Source of the DNA: Diphasiastrum complanatum
Lineage: Eukaryota > Streptophyta > Lycopodiopsida > Lycopodiales > Lycopodiaceae
Reading direction: 5' to 3'
DNA length: 64,000 nucleotides
Assembly (NCBI GenBank): GCA_029204225.1
Contig: CM055106.1
Location: 43,251,003-43,315,002, forward strand
Within the stretch, counting starts at the first letter, position 1, and every line of letters starts with the position of its first letter. The notes below the pieces were generated by a model that saw only the letters and a program-made list of their open reading frames with translations, ran no database searches and had not been told where the DNA came from. Positions 46,171 through 58,598 of this stretch are shown here, piece after piece. The position numbers and the translations under genes are program-made.

Positions 46171-48183
46171 AAAATGCCAACAAGCTCCTAAACAGGCAGA
46201 AAACAGTTCTTGTAAACAAGAAACAAGGAAGAACTAGTAAACAGATTCTATAGGCTCTGAAGATGTCAACATTTGGCATCGTTGCTGCTTGAACTCCACA
46301 CCTCATAAACACACACCTGCTGCAACAGTGTTCTTGAACAGATCCATAATAGTTCTCATCTGCAGTCTACCTTGCAAACAAACTACCCTATCTGCAAAAC
46401 AACCTGCACGAGACAACAACCGCAGGCAAAACAACTAACTTGCAAATCCGTCTGAAAACCAATTTGCTTGCACCTGAACCTGCAAACCAACCAGCAAGCC
46501 ACAACAACTGCAAACACAAGCGATCAGACTTGCTTTAGTATCAAACTGCAAAACCAGAGCCCACACCCATCAACTACACTCTTTTAGTCGCCCCGTCACG
46601 CTCCATTTTTTCATATCTCATCCGACACTTCCCTTCATATCTCAGCCGACGCTTTCTTCATATCTCAGCCGACACTTTCTTCATATCTCAGCCAACGCTT
46701 TCTTCATATCTCAATCGACACTTTTTTTCCTTCATATCTCAGCCGACACTTTTCTTCATATGTCAATTGACGCTCCATTTCCTTCATATCTCAGTCGACA
46801 CTTTCCTTCAAAACTCAACCGACACTTCTCTTCACATCTCAACCGATGCCCTCCGCTCACATCTCAACCGATGTAGCATAGATCTAAAGAAATCTAACTG
46901 GATTTGTTAATCCATTATATTTGGGTAGATCCAATCGGGGTGCTCTTCTAACAATAATTGGATTGACTTCCTGTGGAGCAGCTCCAGGGGTAGCCATCTT
47001 TACAAATTTAGATCAAGCAGACAATGAGATTGGATCTAGATTTTTTTATCACAACTATCTCATATCAAATCTGTTAGATCTATTCCATTTTTGGAGAATC
47101 TGATTCTATATCATAAAAAAAATTTCGAGATTCAATCAATCGATACTTCTCAACAATGATAAATCTCTCAGAACACAATTCAAAATATATTAGATTTCAT
47201 CCAAATTTTGACAGAGACTTGATCTGGAAAATCAGAAACTAAAAATAGGACTGTTGAAGGTTCACTAGGCGAAGGTTGGCTTGGCGAAAGTTAAACAGTG
47301 CTATTGTGGAAAAAAAACTCTTTGGACACTTTTTTGGCAATTTCTTGAAAAATAACCTTCGCTGACCTCTCAAGTGAAAGATCTGACACACATAGAACTA
47401 TGGAAAATTGAGCGAAGGTTTTTGACACAATAAATTATCGTTTCTATAGTCTGGAGAGGATAAACTTCAAGAATTTCTATGAACTCGAAAATAGTATTTT
47501 ACTATAAATAAAATGTTTTGGAAACTCGGCGAAGGTTCTGGCAAAGAATCAAGCGTAATACTGGTAATTTTGCAAAAAAGTGACTTTTTTGACAAAATTA
47601 TGGCAATATGACAACTGATCCTCTGAAACCCTTTCTATATTTGGTATTATTCTTTGTCGACCTGGCAGTAGATAGAATTCGAGTCACACCTAAGCATAGT
47701 GAATCGAGCGAAGGTTATTTTTCTGTATTTTTAGGATTTTGTCGATTTTTTGGTGTTTTTTGATGGTTTTTCTGATGTTTTTGGAAATCTACCGGGAATT
47801 AATCTTTGCCCTTCAAACCAAAGGTTTTGTGAAGAAAACCAAAGGTGCTTGCAACTCGGCAAAGGTTTCCTGAAAGAGGGTAAAAAGTTCTAAGCTCTGA
47901 TGACATTTTTTGTCTCTTTTTGACCAAATCTGGCAGATTTGACCAATTTTTGTTATTTTCTCTGATATCTCAGATCCAAATAGATCTTAAGATTGGTGAT
48001 TTGAATGGCTCTCCCAATTTTAACAATCATATCAGATTTCAAACAAGCAAATCCACTCAAATCAAGCGAAATCAATCCCAAACTAACCCTAAAATGCATA
48101 TCTAACACTATTCATTACACGACAAAATGCCTAATGCAAGCTAACCATCCAACAATCATGCTGCAAACTAAAAAATTGGCGTA
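46171..48183 (-). mobile_element. Gypsy leader / 5' untranslated region
   Basis: About 2 kb between the primer site and recognisable gag. It includes the 23-bp tandem array (46610-46874) and recurrent (G)GCGAAGGTT motifs near 47260, 47280, 47410, 47520 and 47710. No coding frame of note. Long leaders are common in Tat/Athila-type gypsy elements; whether this is one is inference. Confidence 0.5.
46610..46874. repeat. Tandem array, ~23-bp unit, about 11 copies
   Basis: Consensus TTCATATCTCAGCCGACRCT plus a T/C-rich end of variable length; units range from 22 to 29 bp and degrade towards the right (CACATCTCAACCGATG). It lies in the gypsy leader. Confidence 0.85.
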
Positions 48184-48203
48184 GCTCCTCGGCAACAGCA
48201 CCA
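48184..48203 (-). other. Gypsy primer-binding site
   Basis: Minus strand TGGTGCTGTTGCCGAGGAGC, close to the plant gypsy primer site TGGCGCCGTTGCCGGGGA with a few C-to-T/G-to-A changes. It lies four bases from the LTR end. Confidence 0.75.
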
Positions 48204-48207
48204 AAAT

Positions 48208-49309
48208 TGTAGTGGGATTCTTTCCTTGCCTAACCTGAATCCAAGATCTAGTCAATCTAGCATCAAAGAGACGAAGTTAATTGTCACGCGTAGGTTCGTT
48301 CCGATGAGAGTGATAGTTTAGTCCAGATTTCAACATAAATGGAGGATTCACATCTAACTCTAAAAACCATTAACCCTACAATCCCTTAGAGCTACAACCA
48401 TTAACTCTACGATCCACAATAAAGATGGCTTACTCTTTCTCTCTCATAAAAAGTATAATAACATATAATCCCAATAACAATCAGATCCAACAATTAGTAA
48501 ATCCAAAGAAAGCGTAAAAGATGGAGAAGGAAAGAAAAAGGGCAAGAACATTCATCAATCCATTTTTGAAGAGAACCAATCTGCTTTATTGAAATGAGGA
48601 AATGAACATGTGTAGGAACTCGAGTTGGTCCCTTTTTATAGTAGAGAGGAGGACCCTGGCCTCTAAATCCTATTGGTCCAGTCTTGCCTCACTTTTTGTT
48701 CAAATTTAAAAAAGTGTGGGAACCATCAAAATTGGAGGGAAACCCAACTTTTTTCACTTAACTTGACATTTAGGCCTTGCGACATTAAAAGTCTTGCAAA
48801 AAGGCCCAAAGTCCTTTTATTGACTTTTAACTAATCAATCAAATAACTATGTGATCATCGGGTTGGACTTACACACGCAGGGTGCCAAATCTCTCTCACT
48901 TATTAATTAGGGCTAGGGTTGCCTTGGATCTGCAAACCCTACAACAATTAGATGCTTCAAAAGAAAACACTAATGATACTCATAAGGCTCAAAGGTGTTC
49001 AATTCCATCAAACTTAGTCTTGATCGTCAGTTTCTTGTGCAAGATGCTCAAAACAATGGATTCAGAATCAAGCAAGATTGAATCAAATCAAAAAGTGCTC
49101 ACTCGGACTTTGGACCTCTCCCTACCCTCTTTAAGAGCTTATAGCTCTTGATAGACACATTAGATTGATTTGATATCAATTTCTATGGAAAGTACTCTTC
49201 ATACTTTCCATCAAGCTATAACACCACTATCATTGGACCAACTAGCAAGGATATAGAAGGGACTAAAAATCACTGATTTTCACACGTGCGGGATTCCAGA
49301 ATTCCGTAC
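48208..49309 (-). mobile_element. Gypsy 5' LTR
   Basis: On the minus strand it starts TGTACGGAATTCTGG near 49309 and ends GAATCCCACTACA at 48208, about 1.1 kb with TGTA/TACA ends. TATA box TATAAAAAGG at 48640-48631. The lower boundary is fixed by the primer site; the upper one is inferred from the TG/CA rule. Confidence 0.6.
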
Positions 49310-50277
49310 AATCACTGTTCAGACCTGAAAAATCAGTTTCTATCCACTTTGATCCAAATACTTTTTAGAGAAAGGTACAGAAAAGTGATTAACTGCTTTT
49401 GTGCTTGAATTAGCTCTCAAATTCTTGAACAATCAGAGATGTTAGCATGCAAAGCTTAATTTGGCTCTACTACCATGACAAAATTTCCAGAATGTTCACA
49501 CGTGTGGGAATGATCCACAAGTATGATTGATCTTATTAAGCTTTATGATTATCACAATAACTTAATTCTAGATTGAATAGGAACATCTAGTACATAATCT
49601 AGTGGCTTAACCACAATCTAGCATGCTAAGAATCAGAGAATGATAGCTTTACTTTGAAGAGAGTAAAAGTACAAGAATTTAGTGTATGAGCATTAGTCTC
49701 AACACGAATTAGAGAGAGAAAGAGAGAGAGAGATATTCAAGCAAAATATGGTATACATCCAAAATGGCATGGAATAGTTACAAAGCTTTGGTTCTTCATA
49801 AAAAATTATGAGAATAGCTACACATATTTCTGGAGTTTGAGGTAGCTCGAGGTAGAACCACATCCATCCACCTTTCAAATACATCTAAAGTGAAAACTAG
49901 AGTCTAAGTGACATTTGTCACATCTCCTGCATGTATCTCTACCTACTTTTTCCAAGTGTCCTATTTCTAGCTAGAATTGTACAAATCATCATGCATGTGT
50001 CCATTTGACTTTGTGCATGCCTTGCATGTCACTATGGATCACTTACAATAAATGCATGTGCTATGCCACGAGTTTCTACAAGCATATTAATGCTCTTTCT
50101 AAGTCTACAATCTATATGCAAGTTGTATTCTACCAACTAGATATGATAAATCCATATAGCTCGAGTTCCATCTAGGCCAAATTTGGCATTTACATTTATG
50201 AAACAACATACTTGCATAGTAAGAAGTTTGTAGCAAGCCTAAATTCAAGATAGATGATTTTCATTTTCAACATAGTC
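49310..50277. repeat. Non-coding stretch, partly repeated
   Basis: 49560-50215 is the inverted match of 8344-8870, with some extra sequence near 49985-50110. 49310-49560 shows no second copy and no ORF. Confidence 0.5.
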
Positions 50278-50330
50278 CTCTGTGTGGCCCTATGAGTATT
50301 CCCTCTCTAGGTTCAACACTATATGTTATC
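50278..50330 (+). pseudogene. 48-bp integrase fragment at the palindrome breakpoint
   Basis: CTGTGTGGCCCTATGAGTATTCCCTCTCTAGGTTCAACACTATAT-type sequence, the LCGPMSIPSLGSTLY stretch of COPIA-A integrase, with no other copia sequence around it. It sits directly at the inner end of the right palindrome arm. Confidence 0.75.
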
Positions 50331-50525
50331 ACGCGTGTCTAGGAAAGGCTTAATAACAATATGGCCCACCTTATGAGATGGATTGGACCTAGGGCCAGAA
50401 ACTATCCCTACAACAACAAGGGCGGCCTCAGTCACGCGCACCTTGTGCACTACACCTTGGTACTTAACATGAAACTTCGCCTTGGCCTCATCCCAAGTGT
50501 CAAAAGCCATACTTATAGACTCCAT
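50331..50525 (-). pseudogene. Short ORF with weak FAR1-like motif, right arm
   Basis: Mirror of 30151-30343, truncated at its end by the palindrome breakpoint (ACGCGTGTCTAGG). Confidence 0.28.
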
Positions 50526-50734
50526 ATTGATTTTGTTTGTGGATACAATGGTGAATGGTTGCCCATCGCCTTGAGCAAGGGCTCAGCAAGGGTTAACCAT
50601 TCCACCACTAATTCAGTGGTAGCCAAAGCCATGATGCTCGTCTCTGTAGGAACATCACGCTTATGCGGCATTTGGGTGATGCAGAGCTATCAATTTCAGT
50701 AGAGGAAGACATGATTGAAGTAAAAGTGAGTACG

Positions 50735-51830
50735 AGTGTTAGCTTAGCGAGGGTTCACAATTACTATTTTGGATTTTAACAAAAACTCACTTAAATGGTT
50801 GTTTCTGACAAATCTGAAAAACTAACTTCGCTCGCTTGACTGGAGATAGATTTGACAAAAATAGATATATGGTAGGTCAGGTGACGGTTCTTTTGGCAAA
50901 TTGAAAACAAAATTCAGCTTGTTGGCGAGGGTTAAAACGAATATTTTGAAGAAACAATCTTTATTGCAAAAATTCTAATGGAATTAACTCTTCCCAAACT
51001 CCTTGATAAAAAAACCATTATATTTGGAATGCTCAGTAGGACTGGCGAAGGTTGGAAGAGAGGTGCTGATATTTTTGTTGAAAACTTAGAGTTTTTCATC
51101 AAAAAATAATTCTAATCATCAGGTTTCCAAATTCACTAATAACTTTTATCATCAGCACCTTGATTTCAGCTCGAAAATGGGTATGATACTTAAGGTAAAC
51201 TTTGGACTGGCAACTATGTTCTTGATCATTCTTGAACACATGTCGAATTAGTCATTGCTCATTGTTAGAATGCATGGCTTCTTTACATCTCAATAGATGT
51301 TGTATGGTGTTTTTTTGGTACGTGTAAAGCTAAAATCCAAGGAGAGAAATCTTGGGTGTGGACATTTCCTACCAAGACCCTTTTTGAAGCAGTGATTGAT
51401 TAGAGGCTTAAAGGTTTCTTAATGCACACAAGAAACATTATCTATTGAGTGAAAATGACTATTAAAGTTGATTTAGAATCAGATTCATAATATGTCTGTA
51501 GACAAAAATATTTCTACTTGCCAAATGTAGAGCAAAATTCTAGAAGCTCCAACTCAAGTTCAACCTGTAGTTACTCTAATATTTCAAAATGTCAATTGTC
51601 CAAAAAGTTGCAATTCTTCTGGATACTTTTCCATCGAAACTTATAATAAATGAAAGACTGTGGTCAATCTAATATGAGATCAAATCTCTTGAAATATGGA
51701 GCCATCTCCAATAATATAGAAACTTGTGAATGAAGTGTCCACCCACCTTGTGTTGTCTTGTTACTTGTAGAAATTTTAAAAAAGACATTTCACAATCAAA
51801 ATCTTGCATAGGCCTCCAAGCATTTATCAA
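50735..51830 (-). repeat. Repeat unit U2, right arm
   Basis: Mirror of 28850-29960. Differs by a few indels, such as an extra GCGAAGG near 51046-51052. Non-coding. Confidence 0.75.
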
Positions 51831-51836
51831 ATAAAA

Positions 51837-52150
51837 CACGCACACGCACATGCCCACAACCATGCCCACACCCACACACCAACACATTGATATGTATGTA
51901 TATATACACACACCCACATACATACACCCACATGTGTACATATGTGGGTGTTTGTATATATACATACATATAAATGCGTTGGTGTGTGTGTGTGTGCGCG
52001 CGCACACACACACGTGCGTGTGTGTGAATAAGTTTTATATATTTGACTTGAATGTTTAGAAAGATCATATGTCATTTTGAAAAGTCAATTCCTCTAAGGG
52101 TTTGAAGTGTAGAACGGCGTGCACATGCGTACGCACACACACACACACAC
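51837..52150. repeat. GT/CA minisatellites, right arm
   Basis: Mirror of 28501-28849, including the alternating GTGTGTGCGCGCGCACACACACACGTGCGTGTG block near 51985-52025. Confidence 0.85.
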
Positions 52151-52499
52151 CAACACATTTATATGTAAGATTGATTCAAAATGTATAGAATTGATAGGAA
52201 AATATATACGTATATATCAAATGCAACTCCATATTATTCAGTGTAGGAGTCTTGAATACATGTACTGATGCCCAACTTAGGCTTTCATTTATTGAATGAA
52301 AGAGTCTATACACAAATTTTAATGAACTGTATTTTAAGCCATTGCTCTTCCACAATGGTGATTGTTGTAGGTAGCTCTTTGCGGCATGTAATCAGCTCGT
52401 CTTTTTCGCAACTGTCACAAGACAAATCTTAGTGAATGGACCATTGCAAATTATGCCATTTTCCTTTAGTGTGTACTATTTTGAAATGGCAATAAACAT

Positions 52500-52780
52500 G
52501 TATAAACACACCCACATATGTACATATCTGGGTGTGTTTATACATACATACATATCAATGGGCTGGTGTGTGTGTGTGTATGTGTACGTATGTGGGTGTG
52601 TTTATACATACATACATATAAATGTGTTGGTGTGTGTTTGTGTACATATGTGGGTGTGTTTATACATACATACATATAAATGTGTGTGTGTGTGTGTGTG
52701 TGTGTGTACATATGTACATATGTGGGTGTCTGTATATGTACATACATATAAATGTGTGTGTGTGTGTTTGTATGTGTGTA
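52500..52780. repeat. GT/CA minisatellite array, right arm
   Basis: Mirror of 27897-28130 but with one additional ~60-bp unit (52600-52665), so repeat number has changed between the arms. Confidence 0.88.
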
Positions 52781-52799
52781 TAAAATAGGTTTTATATAC

Positions 52800-53335
52800 C
52801 TGACTTCAAAGTTTAGAAAGGTCATATCACACCTCTACATATATTTAACTAAGACTTTGAAGTGTAAAAAGGTGATATGTCAAACTAAAAGAGTCAAATC
52901 ACTCTTCTTTCACTAATAGATCACTATCATCAATGACAGATAGATAAGAAAGTGTCTTTAGAGTCATTAAATCATTCTGCTTTGGATAAGACAAATCAAT
53001 GCCCATTCACAATAGCTTTTTATTTCAAAAAATTAATTTATATCTAATTCTCAACTCTCAATAAATCATGAAGATTTTAGCTTGTTCCTTTAATGTTAGG
53101 TATTCAGTTTTCCTTTCTAGTCTAGAGGCACCTCCACAAGTAGAATTTTGGTGAGCCTTCCCACCACAACTCTCATGTGGACAACCAAAATTTTTTTGAC
53201 ACGTAGCAAAGAAAATCACAACAAAATGTGCATGTGGATGACAAATGATGAGTTACCACATGGCACATGCATATGTTGACAAAATTGCATGTGCCACGTG
53301 GCAACTTCCATCACTAGCTATCGACATGGACATTA
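52800..53335 (+). repeat. Flank of COPIA-A 5' LTR, right arm
   Basis: Mirror of 27341-27890. No gene. Confidence 0.55.
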
Positions 53336-54375
53336 TGTTGGAGTTAATCTTCACTCCGACTCACCTGAATTCAATTCATGAGCACCTGTATACTATGTAC
53401 GTATTCTTTCTCTACAGCAACACCCAATCTTACTCACACAAGTCGAACAGTCTATGCAATACACCGACTTGAAGTAGAAGCAGGATCGACTTTGTCGACG
53501 TTCACGTCATCGACTTTACCGACTTGACTTCGTCGACATCGACATCTTCTCAAGGGCGAGCCAGTCGACTCGACTTGCTTGATATCTTCGACGCTCGTCG
53601 AATGTTACCATTCAAAATGGAGCTCTTCCTCCGCATTGTCTGACACAGACCACGTCGCAGTTCATTTTAGTACTTTGCGGTAACTACATTACTTCACGCT
53701 CGTTGCCCACACAATTTCTATAACTGTTACATGTATATATACATAACAACAACACACTAAGGATGGTGATGATAATGATGATGAAGAAGAGTTTATTAGT
53801 GGAAGTGTGATTCAGAGTTCTTTCATGAACTCCATTGTATAAGAATTATCTGATTCCATAGGATCAGAGATTTTAGAGAGAGTGAAAGTAATTCAAGAAG
53901 TAGAGATAGTATTCAATCGTTAACTAGCGTATGAACTATTCTCGGGCAAGTAATTCAAGAAGTAGAGATAGTATTCAATCGTTAACTAGCATAGTAAGAT
54001 TACAACACAAAGTGCACTATATTACTGTGAACTATTCTCGGGCACATGATCGTGATCTGATTGTTGTATTTACAACAACTTAATTCAGATTATTTATTTT
54101 ATTATGTTGCTCCACTGTGAATGCTTTCTGATAATTTCTCTCTCGCTCACTGATATTCACTCCACGAGTCGCTCATAATATCCAATCTCGAAGGAAGCAT
54201 GGTTGTCTTAGACGCCTAACTGTTTCGCTCCCTTCATGGTTGTCTTTAACACCTACAAGATATTCCTCCAGTTGATCTAAGTTATAGTCTAAATCTATAA
54301 TTTGGTAAAGATCCTATTTTAATTTGCATATTCAATTCGCTCTTATCCTTCCGCATACATACAAGAAACCCAACA
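53336..54375 (+). mobile_element. LTR-A, complete 5' LTR (right arm)
   Basis: 1040 bp from TGTTGGAGTTAATC to AAACCCAACA. The upstream part has a dense run of GTCGA-type motifs (53480-53595); a TATATATA block lies at about 53734. It is followed by the primer site. Flanks on the left (CATTA) could not be compared, as no 3' LTR-A is present. Confidence 0.85.
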
Positions 54376-54378
54376 AGC

Positions 54379-54389
54379 TGGTATCAGAG
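54379..54389 (+). other. Primer-binding site, tRNA-iMet type (right arm)
   Basis: TGGTATCAGAG three bases after the LTR end; fixes the plus orientation of this COPIA-A. Confidence 0.85.
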
Positions 54390-54510
54390 TAATACAAACC
54401 AACTAGTTGGCATCAAACTAATAGGAACCCAACAAGTTGGTATCAAAACTATCGTTCCAGACTGTTATTAGTATTCAAGACTATCTTTACAATTTGTTAG
54501 ATCATTCATC

Positions 54511-56045
54511 ATGGAAGGTACATCTTTAAAAAATTGTTTGTCAATAAGTTCAACGGTGATGAATTCCACATGTGGAATTTCAAAATAAAGATGATACTCA
54601 CTGAAAAAGAACTTTGGCCTTCATCTTCTAAATTGTGAATTGACCTTGCTTAAGGATGTATTTTATGTACCCAAAGTGACAAAGATTTACTATCAGTAAG
54701 CAAGCTTGCAGGTCAGGGCTGTAGAGCCTTGTTCAAGTCGACAATGTACTATTTTGGATAAGAATTGTAAAAAAGTCCTCTCTGAAAAGAGAGAAGGCAA
54801 TTTGTACATTTTGAGTCATGAATATGCACTTAATGTGAGTACTTCAAATGCTCAATTATGGCATCAAAGATTAAGCCACTTAAACATGAGATCTATCTTG
54901 TATATGCATCATAATAGTATCAAGAATCTAAATATTAATGTTGCCTCCACTAACATTGCACATGTCTATGAGATGTGCCTACTAGGCAAACAACCTAGAT
55001 CAAGATTTCCAAGGGGACAAGCCATTAGAGGGTAGTCCATTTTAGAATTCATACATAGTCATTTGTGTGGCCCTATGAGTATTCCCTCTCAACACTATAT
55101 TTATTCACTTTTATCAATGACTGTTCAAGATTCACTAGTATTATGTTCATTAAGAACAAGTCTGAGGCATTTAATCGTTTCAAAGAATTCAAGCAATTTG
55201 CTGAGACACGGACTGGTCAAAGATTCAAGACCCTGCGTACAAACAGTGGTGGAGAGTTCTTGTTAGACGAAATGTTTGACTACTTATTATCATGAGACAC
55301 TCATCATCAGTTCACCACCAGCTACACACCACAGCAGAATGGAGTAGCCAAAAGGAAGAACCGAACATTACTTAATGCAGCATGATCAATGTCGTCAAAT
55401 GCTCAGCTCCCCAAGAATTTTTGGGCTGAAGGAGTTTCAACAGCTTGCTATCTACAGAACTATTCAAGCATCAAAGTAGTCGACCCAAGAACTGACTGTA
55501 GAGATGTCTGTGAGATGTGCCTACTAGGCAAACAACCTAGATCGAGATTTCCAAGGGGACAAGCCACTAGACCTAAGTCCATTTTAGAATTGATACATAG
55601 TCATTTGTGTGGCCCTATGAGTATTCCCTCTCTGGGTTCAACACTATATTTATTCACTTTTATCAATGATTGTTCAAGATTCACCAGTATTATGTTCATT
55701 AAGAACAAGTCTGAGGCATTTAATCGTTTCAAAGAATTCAAGCAACTTGTTGAGACACAGACTAGTCAAAGATTCAAGACCCTGCGTACAAACAGTGGTG
55801 GAGAGTTCTTGTTATATGAAATGTCTGACTACCTATCCTCATGAGACACTCATCATCAGTTCACCACCAGCTACACACCAAAGCAGAATGGAGTAGCCAA
55901 AAGGAAGAACTGAACATTACTTAATGCAGCATGATCAATGTCGTCAAATGCTCAGCTCCCCAAGAGTTTTTGGGCTGAAGCAGTTTCAATAGCTCGCTAT
56001 CTACAAAACTATTCAAGCATCAAAGTAGTCAATCCAAGAACTTCC
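54511..56045 (+). pseudogene. COPIA-A gag stub, pre-integrase and two tandem integrase units (right arm)
   Basis: Gag ATG at 54511, frameshifted soon after. Pre-integrase (SHEYALNVSTSNAQLWHQRL) is followed by integrase unit 1 (to about 55503) and a second unit (55504-56045) fused at DPRTDCRDVCEMCLLGK. Both units have IHSHLCGP, RTNSGGEF and GVAKRKN, lacking all catalytic residues, and the shared stop before SMSSNAQLPKNFW. Frame breaks occur in both. The same duplication is in the left arm but not in the middle copy. Confidence 0.85.
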
Positions 56046-56968
56046 TGTAGGAAAAGTTTTGCGAATTCTTCTTCAGAGAACACAATTAGAGGTTGAGCAA
56101 ATCACACCAATATCAGCGTTTTAATCATGCCTGAATTAGATCTATGTATCGATTGAATTATGCGTGAATGTGATAGACTATGTGATAAACAATTAGATAA
56201 TCAGATAAACGACTAAAACTTTCATCAAAAAACAAATTTTTATAATTCTGAGTATGCATCGATATACATTTTGAATCGAAAGATTCTTGAAAGATTCTCA
56301 AAAATATTCAGCAACGTTCTGATTTCTTAGAGTCAAAAGATTCTTGAAAGATTCACGACAGATTCTCAAAAGATTCTTGAAAGATTCTCTGTTCATGACA
56401 GATTTGCTGTTCTCGAAAGATTTGTGACAATATTTTGTTCACGATATATCTTTGACAGTTTCTGCTTCGCAACAGTCTTCTTTTGAGACATGGTTACAAG
56501 ATATGTCCTTTGGCCTTTTTCCTTCTATAACAGAATCCATTCGTTTTGACGGTTGATATTCAACACCGTTTTGGTTTCTTAGAGTCGAAAGATTTTCGAA
56601 AGATTCGCGAAAGATTCTTGAATGATTTTCTATTCATGACAGATTTGCTCTTCACAAAAGATTCATGACAATATTTTGTTCGCGACAGTATCTTTGACAG
56701 TTTCTGCTTCGCAACAGTCTTCTTGATCTTTCAAGTCAAATTCGCGAATAGTTTGAGTTTGTAATAATTTCGAGCTTTGAGCTTAAAGTTTGAACAAGAA
56801 ATTGTTCACGATAGTTTCACAACAACTATTTGTTCGAGTTCATGTTCAAGCTTCTCAATTTCGCTAATCGAATCGTTCGAGTTTTGAGTTTCTTTCACCT
56901 TGATCAATTTGAGTACTGTTGTGCACTTTGTTGGTAGAACTGACACCTGTCTATTGAGGTGTTCTACA
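56046..56968 (-). mobile_element. LTR-C solo LTR (right arm)
   Basis: TGTAGGAAAAG to TTCTACA on the plus strand; the mirror of 23719-24660. Flanked by CTTCC and CTTAC (four of five identical). It contains the AAAGATTCTTGAAAGATTC tandem region (56275-56400). Confidence 0.65.
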
Positions 56969-58598
56969 CTTACTTCAAAATCTTCCATGCCTACAAACCA
57001 AGTCTAAAGCACCTTCGCGTGTTTGGCTATCTTGGTTATGTGTAGATTCCTTCTGATTTGAGAAAGAGGCTTGACCCTTTCAGCTGCAGGAGTATCTTCA
57101 TTGGATACTCGACATCACACAAAGCTTGTCGAATCTATGATGTTGAGTCAAGCCACATCTCAGTCAGCAGTCTAGATGTTGTTTTCCTTGAAGACAAATT
57201 CTACGACTTCAAGTAGAAGCAGCCAATGCAAGAATTAGTTCCAACAACTCCCATCACTATCGAAAGGCCTCGACCTACAACTGTTCCGACAATTGAAGAT
57301 ACCCATGTCGCACAACAAGGAGAATCATCATCTCAGCAACTGACTTTTGTTCGAAGATCTGCCCAACGTCGACAAGAGCTTGATCGTTACATCCCTTAGG
57401 CATTCATCAGTTATGACGGACCTACCTTAGTAGTAGAAGCATTGTCAAATTCGAATGCAGACAACTGACACACTGTCATGCATGTATAATTTTCTGATGA
57501 AGAGCAAGACATGGTGTCTTGTTGAAGCTCCTCCTAATGCAAAGATTATCGACACTAAGTGGATCTTCAGGTTCAAGCTCAATCCACATGGTTTGATAGA
57601 CAAATGGAAAGCTCGACTAGTCGTGAAAGGATATGAACAAACCTATGTAATTGACTACACATGGACTTTCAGTCCAGTTGTAAGACTTCAGTCAATTCGG
57701 TCTTTACTTGCTATCGCAGCTGCCGAAGATCTAGAAGTTCACCAGATGGATGTTCAAACTGCTTTTCTGAATGGATACATATAAGAAGATATCTACATCT
57801 AGCAACTCAAAGTGTGTAAGTTGCAAAAAGCTCTCTATGGGCTAAAGCAAGCTCCAAGGGCCTGGTTCAATAGAATCAATCGATCCTTGTTGCAGCACGA
57901 CTTCATTCCTAAATCTGCTGACTCTAATGTTTATCTCAAACATAGAGGCTCAAGCTATGTCATAATAGCTCTATATTTTGATGACTCTTTGATCATCAAC
58001 AATTTGAATCAGTTACTTCATGAGACAAAGTTGCTATTGTGGAAGGAATTCAAAATGACCGATTCAAGCCGTATACATTACCTTCTTGGAATCGAGATAA
58101 CCAAAGAAAGAGTAAACATAAGTATCACAATAAGCCAAGAAAGGTGTCTAACCAATGTACTCTAAAGATATGGCATGGAAAAATACAAGTCGATAGACTA
58201 CACATATGCATCTTAAATTCAAACTATCGAAGGACATGTGCCAACGACTAAAGCAGAGAAGAAGGAGATGTGCAAATACCCCTATCAATCGATAGTTGAA
58301 TCGATCATGTATGCCATGGTTTGCACACGACCCGATCTTGCCTATGCAGTTAGCACATTGGCACGAGCTCTACTAAGAGTATTAAGATACATTCAAGCGT
58401 CTATGTTATAATGAAAACTCAGAGGACACTCTAACATTACCTTCTTATTCCGGCTTTGATTGGGCCGGTAATGTGGACACACAAAGTTCCACGTCTGGCT
58501 AGCTTCGCTTTCTAGTAGGAGGACCCATTTCATGGAATAGTCGAAAGCATAAATGCATTTCTTTGTCTTCCACAAAGTCCAAATATGTCGCAGCTACT
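56969..58598 (+). pseudogene. COPIA-A region between integrase and RT, then RT to RNase H start (right arm)
   Basis: YKPSLKHLRVFGYLGYV, FIGYSTSHKACRIYDVESS, DVVFLEDKFYDFK-stop, then RT: DTKWIFRFKLNPHG, KARLVVKGYEQT, VHQMDVQTAFLNGYI-stop, KLQKALYGLKQAPRAWF, IALYFDDSLII (YxDD active site intact), HYLLGIEITKERV, a stop at TNVL, then MVCTRPDLAYAVSTLARAL and the RNase H start to SKYVAAT. Only a few residues differ from the left arm (for example AIAAAEDLE here, AITDAEDLE there). Confidence 0.85.

Noticed and set aside
46921-47103. 60-aa ORF in the gypsy leader as a small accessory gene
   Set aside because: It lies on the strand opposite to the element, with no homology recognised, and is short enough to be chance.
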